A DNA stretch of 64,000 bases from Plecoglossus altivelis (GCA_036571765.1 BROE01000003.1:7230336-7294335); one strand, 5' to 3'; numbered from the stretch's first letter, positions 45,401-60,400 are shown. Notes: generated by a model from the letters alone, not told the origin. Numbers and translations: made by a program.

Positions 45401-48400
45401 AAACCCGTTGTTATTTCAATTTAAATTGATTATTGCAAACTTGCTTGAAGACTGCAATGAGCAGATTGACCAGCAGGATATTGGCCACCAGCAGGTAGCA
45501 AGCCATGAGTGCAGGGGTTAGCCAGGCTCCAGGAATGCATGGTGGTAGTTTCTTCCCATCCTCATCATAAACATTTTCCCCACATGGAGCTGAGAGAAGA
45601 AGGCATACACTGTGTTGACGCTGCAACATCCCACATATTGCATCATTCCTTTACGTAGTATTATCTGCATAAGACAAATACTCACGGTTGATTTCCATTG
45701 CATAGACTTCAAGTATTTCCACAGCAATGTATAGAAACAAAAATAGAATAATGTGATGAGAAATGAACACAATCTATACATCTATCTCTGTCAAAGTCAA
45801 GACAAAATGCAATCAAAATTTCAGCAAAGATTTTGTGCCAAATAACATGATTTTTATTTGTATGGTGATTTGTAAAACATTTGTCTTAATAACCTGTCTT
45901 CACCATGACAAAAGAAACTGTTCTTTGTAATAAACTGAAACGCAGATTATCTACATATTGTGCAAAGGTATTGGCACCTGATCAGCTCCTTTTAGGTGCA
46001 CAATGCAGATGAGAGATCTATAATATTGACCTAATGTCCTCAAGATAAGTGCCTGAATATTTTCACAGGTCAACAGAGAGTCATGATCATTGTAGAACTG
46101 TAACAAAAAACCCTTCCAATACAGACAGAAAACAACTAAATGATTTACGGAATAAACCTTTGAAACAGACAACTGAGGATAAGCATGAGACTGAATCTGC
46201 CCTGGAATCAGGAAATGGGAATCTTACTATGAATTCTAGCCTTACGGTCTATCGAGTCCGCAAACACTTCTCCATAGATCATCCAGTAGGGCATGTAGAA
46301 GATGTTCCTGGCCAGGCGCCAGGTGGGCTCCTCATCAGGGTGCAGAATGGCTTGCCGGGCCACACCAAAGCTCATCAACACCACCAGCATGATTACCACA
46401 AAGTACATCATGTCAATCATCTGGAAACCAACCAAGAAGAGCAGGGGAGTTATCTGTTAAACCACAGAGCATTTATTTCCCGATCACAATAAAAAAAGCT
46501 ACATGATTGTCTGCTGTAGTTGGTTAGTTTGTGGTTCATCCCTTCACAAATACATTGATGGTTCAGGAAAAGTCATTACCATTTTACCGATCATCATGAC
46601 GTAGGGTCCCAGGTATTTGTTCACTCCGAAGATGTCAAGCACGCGAATATACCAGAAGATTATGTCGATGCAGTAGATTACCCGACCCCAGCCCATGTAG
46701 GGCTCGCTCTGGAGGCGTAGTATAAGCCCAAGCAGGAAGGTGGCTATGGCTGCTAGGTCTGTGATGTTCCAGTACTCTTCCAGCCACACGTTTATCTTCT
46801 GTTTCAGCTTCCCCGGCTCAGACATCAAGATCTGAATAGCAAGGCAACCAATGAGCCTCTACATATTATCTATCATTGTGAGTGTTTTGAGCAAATATAT
46901 TTTGAGAACACTGCATAGTAACTTACACAGTCAATTTTATCACACCAGAAGTCTGTTGTTTTACCTGTCTGATTTTTTCAAAGCCTAGTGTAAGGATGTA
47001 GGAGATGACGGTCCACTCGTGTATAGATGGCCAGGGCTCCATTTTCACCAAGATTACATAGTTGTATAACATCAAGTAGCTCAAGTAGGAGATCTGAAAG
47101 AAATAATTCATTGTCAAAATACTTTTAAAATACCCTCATTTTGCAGAATGAGATTGTAATGTTCGTGGTAGATCACTTACAGTGTTAAACCAGAACTTGG
47201 TGAAAGGAGCATTGTAGAACTCAAAGATCTTTCTCCCGATGGGAATCTTGTGGAACTTGGTGTTTCCCTCTTCCTCATCTCCCTTCCTGGATGTAGCATC
47301 ACCACTGGCATCCTGGAGAAACATAATGCACTCATTGTAACAATAATCTTGTCTCTCAGAATCTCTTTGAGTATCAGTATTATATAAAAAGGATCACAGT
47401 CAAGCTTTAGTAAGAAATCTACTCTGCATGGATGAGATGTTTGGGTTGAACTGAACCTTGCTGGACTTGTTGTCGTCATCCTTGTCTTTTATTTGGTCAA
47501 CCCCTTCAGAGCCTTGAGAGGACATCTCATCTCCTAGACGGAAATCTAGCAGAAGAATCAGTGGTGGGAAGATGATGCCCAGGATGACCTAGGAGGGCAC
47601 AGAGATTAATTTACATGTGCTCCATTAAAAATGGATCGCTTTTCTTTAAAAGGTTGTTGTGTACACGTGTATGTGATTTGTATAGGATATTGCTACCTTA
47701 ATACCAGGACTTTTACCCATCCTCAGGCAACCCATCCACATGTCTGTTAACAACATCTGGCTGCATGTGTGTGCAATGAAGTCACGTTGTTTAGCAGCCA
47801 CAGCTAATTTGAGACAGGTCGAGTTACTCCAATTGGTCAGCTCATAGGTAAGGAGCTTCATGGCGACCTGCTCATCATGTTTGTAGGACTGATCTAGGAG
47901 CTCATAGGCAAGCTGGCCAAATTCCCTGTGAAATGACAGTTATATTTGTAAATTCATTACTTATGTATTTCATCCTTAAAATTGTTCTACAAAAGTTCAA
48001 ATCCTTTTGGAATTAAGATCACTTTTCTCAGTCTTCAGTGTTATGGCACAATAATGTGATTTTACACTTAGTTTAACCCACTTGGAGTTGTTCTCCAGGT
48101 CCTGGGAGATGTCGTCCACCAACTCGCTTTCTGAGGACTCATGGGCCATGGCCTTATAGAGTTTACAGGCTACCAGTGCTTTGGCCATGGCCTCCTCACC
48201 TCTCTGCCATAGAAACAGTGCCATCTTCTGGCGCTTCATCAGTACTGCCCATACCATCAGCTCATGGAACGGGAACTTGAAGCGACAAACCTCAGGGTCG
48301 TCAACGTCAATTTCTATCTCCTCCTCTTTCTTTTTCTTTTTCTTTTTCTTTCCTTTAGGTCTTGGGTCATCATCCTTGTATGATGTAATAGGTAATATAG

Positions 48401-51400
48401 GTATGAGCATGAATTACTTTCATGCATTTTACTGCCCCTTAAATAAGAGTTAGATCGCTAAAATCTGTTGAGTTACATAGTAAAAAAATGGTACATTTAA
48501 TTTCTCACATTAATCTTACCTCCATTCCCAAGAGTTTCAGGGCTTTTGGCTGCAAAGAAACCCCCCCCAAAATAAATACTGTCAAACATTCTAACTATCA
48601 TTATTAGACATGTCTTGTGTTTTTTTGGTGATGTGTGCCTTTCCTCTCACCCTCTTTAGTCCATACAGATTGTTGTAGAGATTACGGAACGTCTTCCTGG
48701 TGTAATTACAGCGGTAAGCCCCACCCATGAGGTGTTCCATCACCAACCCAATGTCTATCATGGTGATATTATAATCTGGGGGGAGGTTTCCCTGCAAAAG
48801 CGCAAGAGCACAGCTTGCTCAAGTTATTTACCATGGTACAGGAGGAAGTATCCTGACACAAAGATTCTCCATGTATGAGTTTGAAGCATGATCTACAACC
48901 AAGGATGAAGGACATCAAATTACCTTCTTGACTTCCCTCACCACAATGTGCAAGGTGTTTGCAGGACCTAGTTTCTGTAGGATGGAGAACAAGTTAAACA
49001 AATAGACACAAGAAACACCCACGCAGGGGGATTACAGGTTCCCACTAACTCTCCCGATGAACAGGTTCTGTCTTTCAGCTAACCGTGTTATACAGCTCCT
49101 CCAGATGAGGTATGGTGAGGAAGTGGTGAATGTTCACTCCGTTCTCTATTAGCAGTTTAACAAAGTCCACTCTGTCCAGGACCAAGGCATCCATCATGGC
49201 TTGCTCCAGGGAATTCACCTGAAGAAGAGTATCCATGGCCATGACTCAGCTCATCTCTTTTCCTATCTTCAAATGTCATAAGTATACAGAAACTTCAGAT
49301 TCTAGATTTTTACCCATCTAATGAGCTCCAGCTTCCTGGGATCCGTCTCCTCTGGAGGTTCAGGCTTGACCTTCCCTCCCTTGCCTTTCTTGCCCTTGGC
49401 CTTGTTTCGTGTGCCGCTGGCAGAGCTCTTCTGCTTATCCTGGGTGGGAGCAGAGGTGGTGGTAATCCTTGTTGTATTGGGCAGAGCACTGGCAGGCTGT
49501 GGGGGTAGACAGTGGTATTCATCATGATTATTTTATTGGAGCATTGAATACATCACTCATGCTGTGTTATTAAACTATGTGCATGTCCTGTATTATGTTC
49601 ATGTTTACGATGGCATTTAAAAACATGATATGGCAAATTATTCACAATATGTCCATGAGGTGAAGATCACTCACTGGTAAATGATGTCCATAGACAAATA
49701 TCTGATTGCGAGCAATGTCCACTCTGTTCCATGCCAGAGCCAGACTCAGCTGATCTGGTGCAGAGGCATTGGTGCCTGACAGCACACAAATGCACACACA
49801 CGCACGCGTGTAGACACACACACACACACAACAGGGTGACCCCTTCATGTATCACTGGTGAAAACAATACCCAAGTAAGAGAAAAGCCTTTTTGACTTCT
49901 ATTTTAGACAGGGAATTTGTATGTATTACCTTTTAGTAAAGCAGTCAAAATAGACATTTCAATATCTTGCTGTCCCTCTGATCCCATTCGGAAAACTGTT
50001 ATCTGTGTTAAGAAAAGAAGAGAGGGAGAAGAAATCCAAAGTGTAAATTAGTGAAAAGACAAATTAATATGTACACTAAGTCAAAACTGAAAGAGAAAAA
50101 GAAGCAAAAGGGATGCATGGATTTCCAGAAAATAAGATTGGTCGGAGAGAAAGGTTTGTGATACAGTATGAAAAGAGTCTTATGGGTAGGATTCCATGCT
50201 TGGAAAGAACATAATTCTCCAAATACGTCATACTTTGTTTCTACCTGGTGAAGTCAGGCTCTGGTTAATTTGACTGATAATGTTAGCTTTGTTGCTATGA
50301 GAAGACTTCAAATGGAATTAGCCTGTCGGGCTTGTGACATGTGCATCCATGGAAAATGGGATTAGGTTGGCTGAATATACAGCCACAGGCCAAACATCAG
50401 AGTTGGTCTCGGGTTGTGGTAATGACAAGTGTGAGTGCTTCAGTACGGAGCTGGAGGTTTGAAACCTTGTGGGCCTCTTTGAGGAAAGAACTTATTGAAC
50501 TTGGTCATATTTTTTTTCCAAAAAATTTAACTTGTTTATTCATGAAGCCTGTTTTTGAGTTTAATTTAGATGCCACGGGGTGCACAGACTTTGGAGAGCA
50601 TAATTCAGTCTCTGAATTGAGTCTGTCTCTACTGTTCACATGGAATGTATTTAGCTCAGACAGTGGGATTATGATTGTAACACTGAAACACCTGCAGATT
50701 AGTAATAGAACGGTTTAAGGCCTCTTAGATAACCTGAGCTGGACTGGGGAAAAAATGGCCCTCGCATTTTTACTTAGACTGACCCACCGCAATCAGTCAG
50801 ACCACAAGACTTTGTCTCTGCACCTCCTTTACCCTTGTACTTTTGTTTCCTCATCTTAATCCATATGTTTTTGGGTCTGAGCTGTTGCATCTGACACAAG
50901 AAATAGAGGGGGAGGGATGGAGCCTGTTAGGAGATGTGATTGGGCAAGCCCAGTGTCAATATGGAAAATGAATCAATGGGCCGCTGTCCCTGCTGTAAGG
51001 GCCCGTCGTTGGCCAATTTTAATTATTAAAAAGAATACGTATAAAGATACATATAATATTCTATCAGCCTCAAGAGCTTTGTCCCATGAGGCGTATGCAC
51101 AGTATGCCAAAACATCAGTCCAGGCCTGTAGATAACCACACATAGCCGTGAAAGCTAACAGAAACTTGCCACTACCATTTCGTTTGAACTGTATGACAGT
51201 CATTGAGGTAATGAAAGTCAGCATTGTGTTATTAATCAAACATTTACTTGTTTGATATTAATTCTACGAGGATACTAGGCTGTCTATTTTATAAGAAATT
51301 CAGACAAACTGGTAGAATGAAATCCCTCTAGGCACTGAAAAGCATGGGAAGAATAGACATGAGGAGAGAGACCTGGCAGAGGATTAAAGAGATGGAGTCT

Positions 51401-54400
51401 CTCCTCCATCTGTGTCCTGTGGACAAATGGAGTGAGAGAGGCGCTTAAAACAGGTGGCTGTGTGCACTGATCTCCACAGTCCAGATGTATGGAGTCTGCA
51501 GATTATCTCCTCCGGGTATTACAAACTACTAATCACATCACTAACCCACCCAGAAATCTGCTGTGGTCACATAAATAGCGCTGCTGTTGACCTATTAGGC
51601 TGTCCAGCGACCTTCTGAGACCTTTTGAAGGCGTAATTTGCTAACTGTTGAGACACTTATAAGGTTGTTGCTTCTCTCCAGAGTATCTCCATACACTGAT
51701 GGCATGGGATTAAACAGTTGTCTGTGTTTTAAGTATCCACCCATTTCTGTCTCTGATCCTCACATTAGTTTAGTGATGATGGGATGCACTCTGGGATAAA
51801 GCTACTATGGCTCTTGACAGCTACGACTGGGATTAGACACACATGACCACTCTGTTACAGTTGAGGGAGGTTGATAGGGGGTAGTATTGATTCACATAGT
51901 ACATGATGGAGGAAGAGAGATGAGTGAAAGAATGAAGGGCATGGGAGTGTATGCTTTACCAGGAATTATGTTTATTGACACATACCAACTTAAATACATT
52001 ACTTGCATATCATATTTATATTTGACATGTGTAGGTATTGATGGGTAATGGCTGAAAGTTAAGCTAAGTATTTTATTAATTTGATTTGTTTTATTTGACT
52101 AAACATTGAATGGTTTATAGAGGACACGAGTGATTCCATATGTTCGCATGTTAAGATTGAACTATGCTTGGACCTTCTCTTAGGGCCTCTAATTTACAGA
52201 AAGCACTTGAAAAGAGTTATAGTTATCAGTCAAGTCTCTGATTAGGTCAAATGGCCTTGATCCCACAAGACCATTACCCTATACTGTCTAAAAGCTTACA
52301 TCAGATGCTTGTGTAACTGAGCGTGTACGAATCCTATAGGCTGAATAACTGTTCTTTGTCTCTGAAAACTATATAAACTCATGTATGTGGACTTTATACT
52401 TTGAAGACTGTACCCTGTACCTTTTCCCGACCAGTCCTATTCATTAAACTCAGAAAGGGATCTCTGAGTTTGTCGTTGTGTCATCTGTGTCTTCAAGACC
52501 ATCACTTTGATTTAAAAAAAAAAACACAGTACTTTGGTGGCAGCGGTGGGATTGGAAACAATCTCTCATTTTGGCGACAGAACCTGAGAACTCCAAAGAG
52601 AATTGAGCTGAATTTAAAATACCGCCCTTAATAGTTTATGGAGATTCTTCTTATTCTGTTGTTAATATGGAAGTGACCCAATAACCCTTTTCGGACATAT
52701 TTACATTTATTGATGGTTTGTTGATATAAGATACACGACCAGAAATAATTGTCTGTGTTGTTATTATAGAGATATGTTTCGGTAGTAAGACCTTGGGCAG
52801 GTTTACCTTAAGACCTAGGGCAGGCCAAGAGCACTGTTTTGGCAGAGACTGACGGGCGGATTATAATGCGTTAAGTCCTGTTGGTAGGCTAATTGTCTGT
52901 GCTGGTATTATATAGGTAACGTTTCAGTGGCAAGACCTTGGGTAACTCTAAATGAGTTGAGACCTAAGGCAGATCAAGAGCACTGTTTAAGCAGAGAGAC
53001 TGATAGGTAGGCTGTTCAGTGTTAAGTCTTGTTGGTAGGCTAATTGTCTGTGCTGGTATTACATAGATAAGGTTTCGGTAGTAAGACCTTGGGCAGGCTA
53101 GATGTGTTAAGACCTAGGGCAGGCCAAGAGCACTGTTTTAGCAGAAAGACTGACGTATCATAATGCGTATTATAATGCGTTAAGTCCTATTGGTAGGCTA
53201 ATTGTTTGTGCTGGTTTATTTCTATAGGTAATTAAGAATTAATTGTATGTGCGAGAAAGTACATTCCAATAACGTTTTTTTCTTTTTGGTAATCTTATTT
53301 CACCATGTTAAAAGTTTAAAGGAATTTTCACGTGTTAAAGTTAAAGGATAAAAGAAGGAAATCGAAGAAAGGTTCTTTCTGCAGACTTCAATTTAAAGAA
53401 GTCCCCCGGATACTTGAGGTAAAGGTTGTTCCTCAAAAACATCAGAAAGCGAGGCACTAACACCAGTGGCGGCTCCTGCCAAATCTCTCAGGGGGGGTAA
53501 ATGTTTGGATGATTGATAGGGATATGTTTACCCATTCAATTGATAAATTAGCAGCTAGTTAAGGATATAGAGGCAACTGAACTACTTTAGTATTGATGAA
53601 AAATATGTGTATTAATGTGTATTAATTGTGTATTAATTTAGCAGCAACCTAAAATCCATTTAAAGACCCGCCAGGATTTTGATTTCCAAAAACTTTATAC
53701 ACCAATTTCAGTATAAAAAGAAATAATTAAATTACATAACTCACAATTTACACCACTCCTATATTACACTGCTTACATCAAATTACTCTTAGATTACACT
53801 GATTACTTCACATTACTCTTAGACTACACTTCTTACTTCACATTACCCTTATATTACACTGCTTACTTCAAATTACTCTTAGATTACACTGATTACTTCA
53901 CATTACTCTTAGACTACACTTCTTACTTCACATTACCCTTATATTACACTGCTTACTTCAAATTACTCTTAGATTACACTGATTACTTCACATTACTCTT
54001 AGACTACACTTCTTACTTCACATTACCCTTATATTACACTGCTTACTTCAAATTACTCTTAGATTACACTGATTACTTCACATTACTCTTAGACTACACT
54101 TCTTACTTCACATTACCCTTATATTACACTGCTTACTTCAAATTACTCTTAGATTACACTGATTACTTCACATTACTCTTAGACTACACTTCTTACTTCA
54201 CATTACCCTTATATTACACTGCTTACTTCAAATTACTCTTAGATTATAACGTTTTACCATAATTCTTGCCCACAGTCTTTGATTTGTACCCTTGAAGGAC
54301 ACTGTGGCAGTTTTCAAAGGTGCTCTTTCCAAAACCACTCGTCTAGCGCATCGCTACTTATCGCCATCCGCGAAAACTCTGGTTTGGATCTTCACTTCAT

Positions 54401-57400
54401 TCTTTGCCTCTCAATGCTATTTCAAGACGACTAGAAATTGTGCGTTCTTGTACTCATCCGTATGGACGACGTCCGCTATCAGGTTAGCGCGTCCAATTTG
54501 ATGTGGGCAAAATGTTGGGACCGTACCAAAAGCCGTTAATTTCAGGGGCAACTGTCCATATGCATACTTCCCGGTTGCCATGCTTTTTGAACTCTCTTCC
54601 GAGAAGATGATGGCATTGTCGGCTTTACTCCTGTACGTTTGTCCATTGCCATTGTGCTGAAACGGCTTCTCAGATATGAAACAAAAATGCAGGGGCTAGC
54701 AAAATCTTAAAGCAACTTAGCTCTTCACACAACTGCTAGCCCATTTTTTTCCGTCTAACCAGGCTCCTCGAAAATTCCTCTAATTACTGTTTTTCCCGCT
54801 CTATTGTTTTTATAAACTTACTTTTTTTATATTTAAAATTTGGTCTGTGGGTCCTTAATTCTTTAATTTCAATTTATCTGACTGCTCGACAGGTGGGAAG
54901 TTTTGTTTTAACCGATAAGATAGGGATAATTTGCGTTTTGCATGACGTGATCAGTTCAACTGGATTCAACTGCCAAGATTTTCAAACAGTGCTCGGGTCT
55001 CCCTCTCACTTCAGGTTTTTTTTATTATTACACATTAAATTCTCTTTATAGCATTAAATGTTAAGTCTTTTCTTGTTGCTTAAAATTAATAAACATTGTT
55101 TTAAACATATATTGAATTCTCCACTTCAACTTTTAAAAGCGTTTCACCAATTGCTGACAGTGATGGTACGTAGATCGAAGGACACGTGAGTTGCTGGGCC
55201 CTCCAACCCCATAGAGGATGCTGACAGGCCCGAATTCGAAAAAAAAAAATTAAAAAAAATAAATTGAACGAAAGTTCTGGGAAAGCACTCTGGGCAAATC
55301 TTTTCCAGAACGTGATTGCCCAAAGGCAGGTTTACTCAGCAGAACGTGGCACTCGATGCTGATTGGGCTATAGCAAGATTCGAAAAACAAATGCAGTGAA
55401 GCTAGCTAAACACTGTGTTAGAATATTGGAGAGAAACAACCCATTTTCCCTATGCACTTGCGGTTGATGCCCAAATCCCTAATGAAGAACACGCCTGTGC
55501 ACGACGCGATGTTTGTAATATCTGTAACAATGAGGCCCATTCTCTAATTGCCTAAAGCAAGATTAAAATGGGTTTTGATGAGATTGAAGAGCGAAGGAAC
55601 AAGAACTCAAAACAAACATAGCTGTTGAAATATTGTTAGTTTTTGATGACGAAATAGGGATACTTGAGCAAAAAGTAGTACACGGCGGACTCAATGAGGA
55701 GATATTACAAGAGGAGATTTACTTGTTGAAAAAACAGGTAGAGTTTGCAGTTGCATAGAGAGGAAGGGGTTGTAAATCAAAGGCCCACAGCTGCAAACAC
55801 TACATTAAGTGTCCCGAGAATATATCCTAGGCCGGATGTGTGTAGCTTGGAGGAACAATTAGCTCCAATTCAAGTGCAAATGTTCACGGCTCCACATGCT
55901 GCTCAGGTGGCAGATGGTGGAGGTCTTCTCCAAGGGCCGCAACAAATTACTCAGATTCAGTACAAAGCTATGTCTACTATAGATATGCAAGGATTGTTGA
56001 GCTCAATGCCTCTACTGATGCGAGACTCTCCTAACACATTGTTTTGGCACAAAATGACTGAGTGGGAATTGGTATCTCAACTGCATGCTTATGACATATA
56101 TACAGTGTGTAAAGCAAAATGTCCACAGACAGTGTGGGTAGGGCTGGCTGATGCTTTTAAGAACGGTACTTGGGCTGTTCAACCATTTCCTACTTTGGCT
56201 GCTATGAAAGATGAAAGATTTACAACTGCTCTCGGAACTGGTTAAAATTTGTATGGGCTGTATGCAGACAAACAACAGAAACGTGATGAGTCATTCCAGG
56301 AGTATGCAGAGGAGAAATTCAAGCTCTATAAAGAGCATGGTGGTGTGCCGAATCCTGCTGAGGATAATAGGGCATTTTTAGACATGCCGCTTACTGGTGT
56401 TACCTCACCCAATTTACTCAAATCGTTGCATACTGTGCGGGCTCTTCTGTTGACTTACTCACAATGTCTAACATGGGCTAGTAACGTTGAGAAAGAGTCG
56501 AGCGAGCAAAGAGATTACACGACTCGTCCCCTCACAAAAACCCCAACTCCCTCCGCTCCAATGCACCCCATCCAATATGGCCCAAAGCCAAATATGGCGA
56601 CACAGCCTAAAACTAACATTCAGTGTGGAAATTGTGGTCTTGTAGGACACACAAGAACCAACTGCAGGAGAGGGAGAGGAGAGTTCATGGTAAGGGTTGC
56701 TTAACTGCGGGATCAGTGACCACTTGGCAAAAGAATGCCTCTTCCAACCAAGGAGGCGAGCCCAACCCAAACTCCTCAGGAAAGCGGAGGCTGACTGAAG
56801 GTGTCCGAAAAATTGCAAGGCTCATTACCGCCTTTCTGAGAAATGCCCCCATGTCTCCCCTGGTAGGAGCCAAGCAACCATATCTACGGGCTAAGGTCGG
56901 GGGCAAAACGTGTAGAGCCCTTGTAGATACTGGAGCTTCAGTTAGTGTGACTAATATTGTTAATTTACCCCTCACTAAACAGCGGATTATGTTACAAGGT
57001 CTTGGTGGAGCTATCAACAAAGCAACTAAAACAGAACCTGTTTTAGTAGAAACAGATGATTTTTTCTTTGTAGCTCAGTTTTACTATAATCCTTACAGTA
57101 CTGAAGGAACTATTTTGGGAATGGACAGTCTCAAACAGCTAAAAGCCCATTTGGTGTTTGATAATAAAGCCTCACTCTCTGTAGTGAGTGGTAGAAATAA
57201 GGCATGCTTGCCTCTGGAATGTGACACCTCTTCCAATCATATGTATTCCTGTCAAGGGTTGCCTGGGCCAGAGGAGGCCTGGGCAAAGGATAAGTGGGAC
57301 TGTGGATTAATAGACATGGAACCTGTGCATGTAACAGATACACCCCCTCCTCCCAAAGCCCAATATCCTATTAAACCTGAAGCGTTAGCAGAAATAAAGA

Positions 57401-60400
57401 AGACCATTGACATTTTAGAAGAGCGAGGTATCATTAAAGAAACCACTTCTCCCTGTTCATCACCTTTACTCCCTGTTCGTAAACCGGACGGTTCTTACAG
57501 GTTGGTTATTGATTATCGAGAGATCAACAAGTGTGCTACCAAGCTAGCTCCCCTAGTGGCCGATCCTACCACAGTGTTGACTACTATACCAAAGGAGCAC
57601 AAATACTTTTCTGTTTTAGATATTTGTCAAGGATTGTTTTTCAGTTTCTGTTCATGAGGGTTCACGGTTTTGGTATGCATTTGATTTTCAAAATAGATGT
57701 TTGACTCTTACTCGTTTCGCCCAAGGTTATCTTGGCTAGTTGCTCTTCCAACTGTATTGATGTCAATGGGACCAATGTGTAACCTAACTTCTTATCTCTC
57801 TCCCTTTGACATGTTGACAGGTCGGCCGATGAGGACACCTGGAGATCTTTGCCTGGTAGGTGGAGAATTGCATGTTATGGGTGACAGATTGCTAATGTAC
57901 TGCAAGGCACTTTCTCAATCTCTTCCCAGGTCCAACTGCAACGACAACCTCCAGACTCCAGCTGCAACTAGCCCCGACATTAATATGAGGATGAGTTCTT
58001 TGTGAAATGGTCAGGGCCATACTAGTTCTGTTAGGAGTACCTTCAGCAGTCAGACTGCAGGGAATCAGAAGTTGGATCCATAAAAGTCAGATCAGGTTAG
58101 CTCCTTCTGCACACACTGCGAGCGCTGCACCCAATCCTCTGCCTCTAGACGAACCTAATATTGACACTTCGTCTCGTCAGTGCACTGGGGGGGAAGATTA
58201 GATACTTTTTGATGACATTACAGGTTGAGAGAAATCTAACTCTACTATAATCCTTTTGGGGGCCTTTACTTTTGAATAGAATAAATATATATTGACGTCT
58301 TTTGTACTAACTAACTAACAATTGTATAACTCTTTTTATTTGTTTTTTTCACCACTGTGTAATCATTGGATGTCGTTACACCCGTTTGGAGACATACAGC
58401 GTTCACAATACCTGCTTCTCAGCAGAGAAGCACAGGCCCCCCCACTCTCCCCGACAGAGATTTGGATACGTACTGCACGAATTGTGTGGCGCACCTTGAC
58501 TTCCTCTCTTCGCAGAAGGAGGAAAACCTCTATTGGCCAAGTTTGCGAAGATCGAAAGTCAAGAAAATGAAATTGTTAGGGTGGCCGGAGGGCATCCTCC
58601 TTTTAGGAATGTTTCATCTACTAAAAACTAACCTGACTGGACAGACCGATTTGATAATGAAAGAGACTAGTGGTGACAGGACAGTAAATAACCTACATTT
58701 GACTACATTTGTTGTAGAGACAGATATTGAGACTGTTAAAATACAGAGTAACATTGTTACGCGTCAAATAGGTGAATTGTTAATGGAAGAAGAAATGTTG
58801 TGTAGAAGAGAGAGATCACACTATGTATTTAAAGATGCACTTCCTAGAAACCTCTCCTCAACATACTGTGACCCTACATTAAAGGAGTGGAATTTTGAAC
58901 ATGATGCCAGTGATGCAGCACTCACATATAGGGTAATTGTAACTGAAGCTAGATACACTTTGACAGTTCATTTGATTAATGATGGACCTATCTATGTCGT
59001 CGTAGGTCCAGATAACTCTACTTGGACTAACGATACAGTACCATTTGAAGGTTGTCTCCTGGGTTCATCTATAGTTGATATCATGATTGAGAGCTCCAAA
59101 TGGGAAGCAATGCCAAAATGGGAAACAATATTGTACCATGTGTATTTTGGTCAGTCTCCAAGGAAATGTCATATGATAGGACCCTCTGGGATAGTTCCAA
59201 AAGATATAAGAATGAACAATACCAATGTTACAATGTACAATCCTGATTGGGTTGAGAATTGTTCGGAAGTTAAACACATTACAGCTCCTGGTTTAGTTAA
59301 ACACTCTAGATGGTACACTATGTACCCTCTTAGTATATTGCATGTGTTTGAAGCAAAACTAGATATGGACCCTTCGCCTTGGCTAAATATGTGTAAGGAA
59401 TTCTCTAGTCTAACCAATGAGATTCAAATCCTTTATGAGAAATTGCTCACTCGTCTTCCTCGTTGTTCAAGGGGGTAAGGGATAGGACTGGGAACTTACA
59501 ACACATTTGCTCAAGCTATATCTGAATACAATCACAATTGGGTAGAAAGTGAACTTGTCCTTGCTGGTGAGTGGGTGAATCGAGCGGCCAGTGCTAATGC
59601 TAATGGTGCCTCAAGTTTGGCTAATGCGGCAAGATACAATTTGGGCATGCTTGGTGAGACTGTAAAGGTTATCAGCAGGAGTGTTGATGTTTTCAGAATT
59701 GCGTTCAGCAGGATGTTGGAGAGAGCAGAGCGAGAACAGCAGTGTTACCGAGCGGGACAAGCCACCATTGCTGAATGGAACTCCCTGATCACAGACCTGA
59801 AAGATGGGTATATCCCGCCGGGGATCGCAGGCCAACTCCTGGCCGCAATAACACTTCCAGCCCCATGGCACATTGTAGGGGAGGTTCTGCCGGTATCAAG
59901 AGTCTGCGCTGACTCAGAGCATACTCTGAGAGGGGTGATCACATTTCCTCTCGTCCGTGGCCCCGCGTACACAGTACGCCGTGTGACTGCTCTCCCGTTT
60001 CCCTGTGGGGACCTCTATCAACACTGGTGTAGATGGCTTATGGAAGCATATGTGGATAAAGATGATAACCTATTTGACAGAACACATTTTCAACAAGTAG
60101 GCCTAAATGTGTTTCGTAATGGCGCTTATGTTTCAAAAATTGATATTTCGGATATCTCCACTGGTTTTGAAGTGACCAAAGATCTCCCAAACTTTCGGTC
60201 GGTTCAGATATCACACACTCACTGGTGCGGGACAGGTGAAGTAATTATTCATGATAATTAATGTTCTAAAGGGCCTGTTTGTGTTTCTCCAAATCCTCTT
60301 TCCTCAACATTCATGGGACAATCTCTTCTGCAGACCCTGCATATTCCTAACATCCGTCTGGAACCTCACAATTGAACAATGGGCACATCATATAAAATGA

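Noticed and set aside
49667..49867. Cys/Val-rich frames over a CA repeat
   Set aside because: They are out-of-frame readings across the acceptor side of a trpm1 exon.
50341..50718. 125-codon plus-strand frame in trpm1 intron 6
   Set aside because: No domain, no splice context and no similarity recognised.
53731..54245. Regular repeats suggesting a CRISPR-like array
   Set aside because: Units are contiguous with no unique spacers, and the genome is a vertebrate's.
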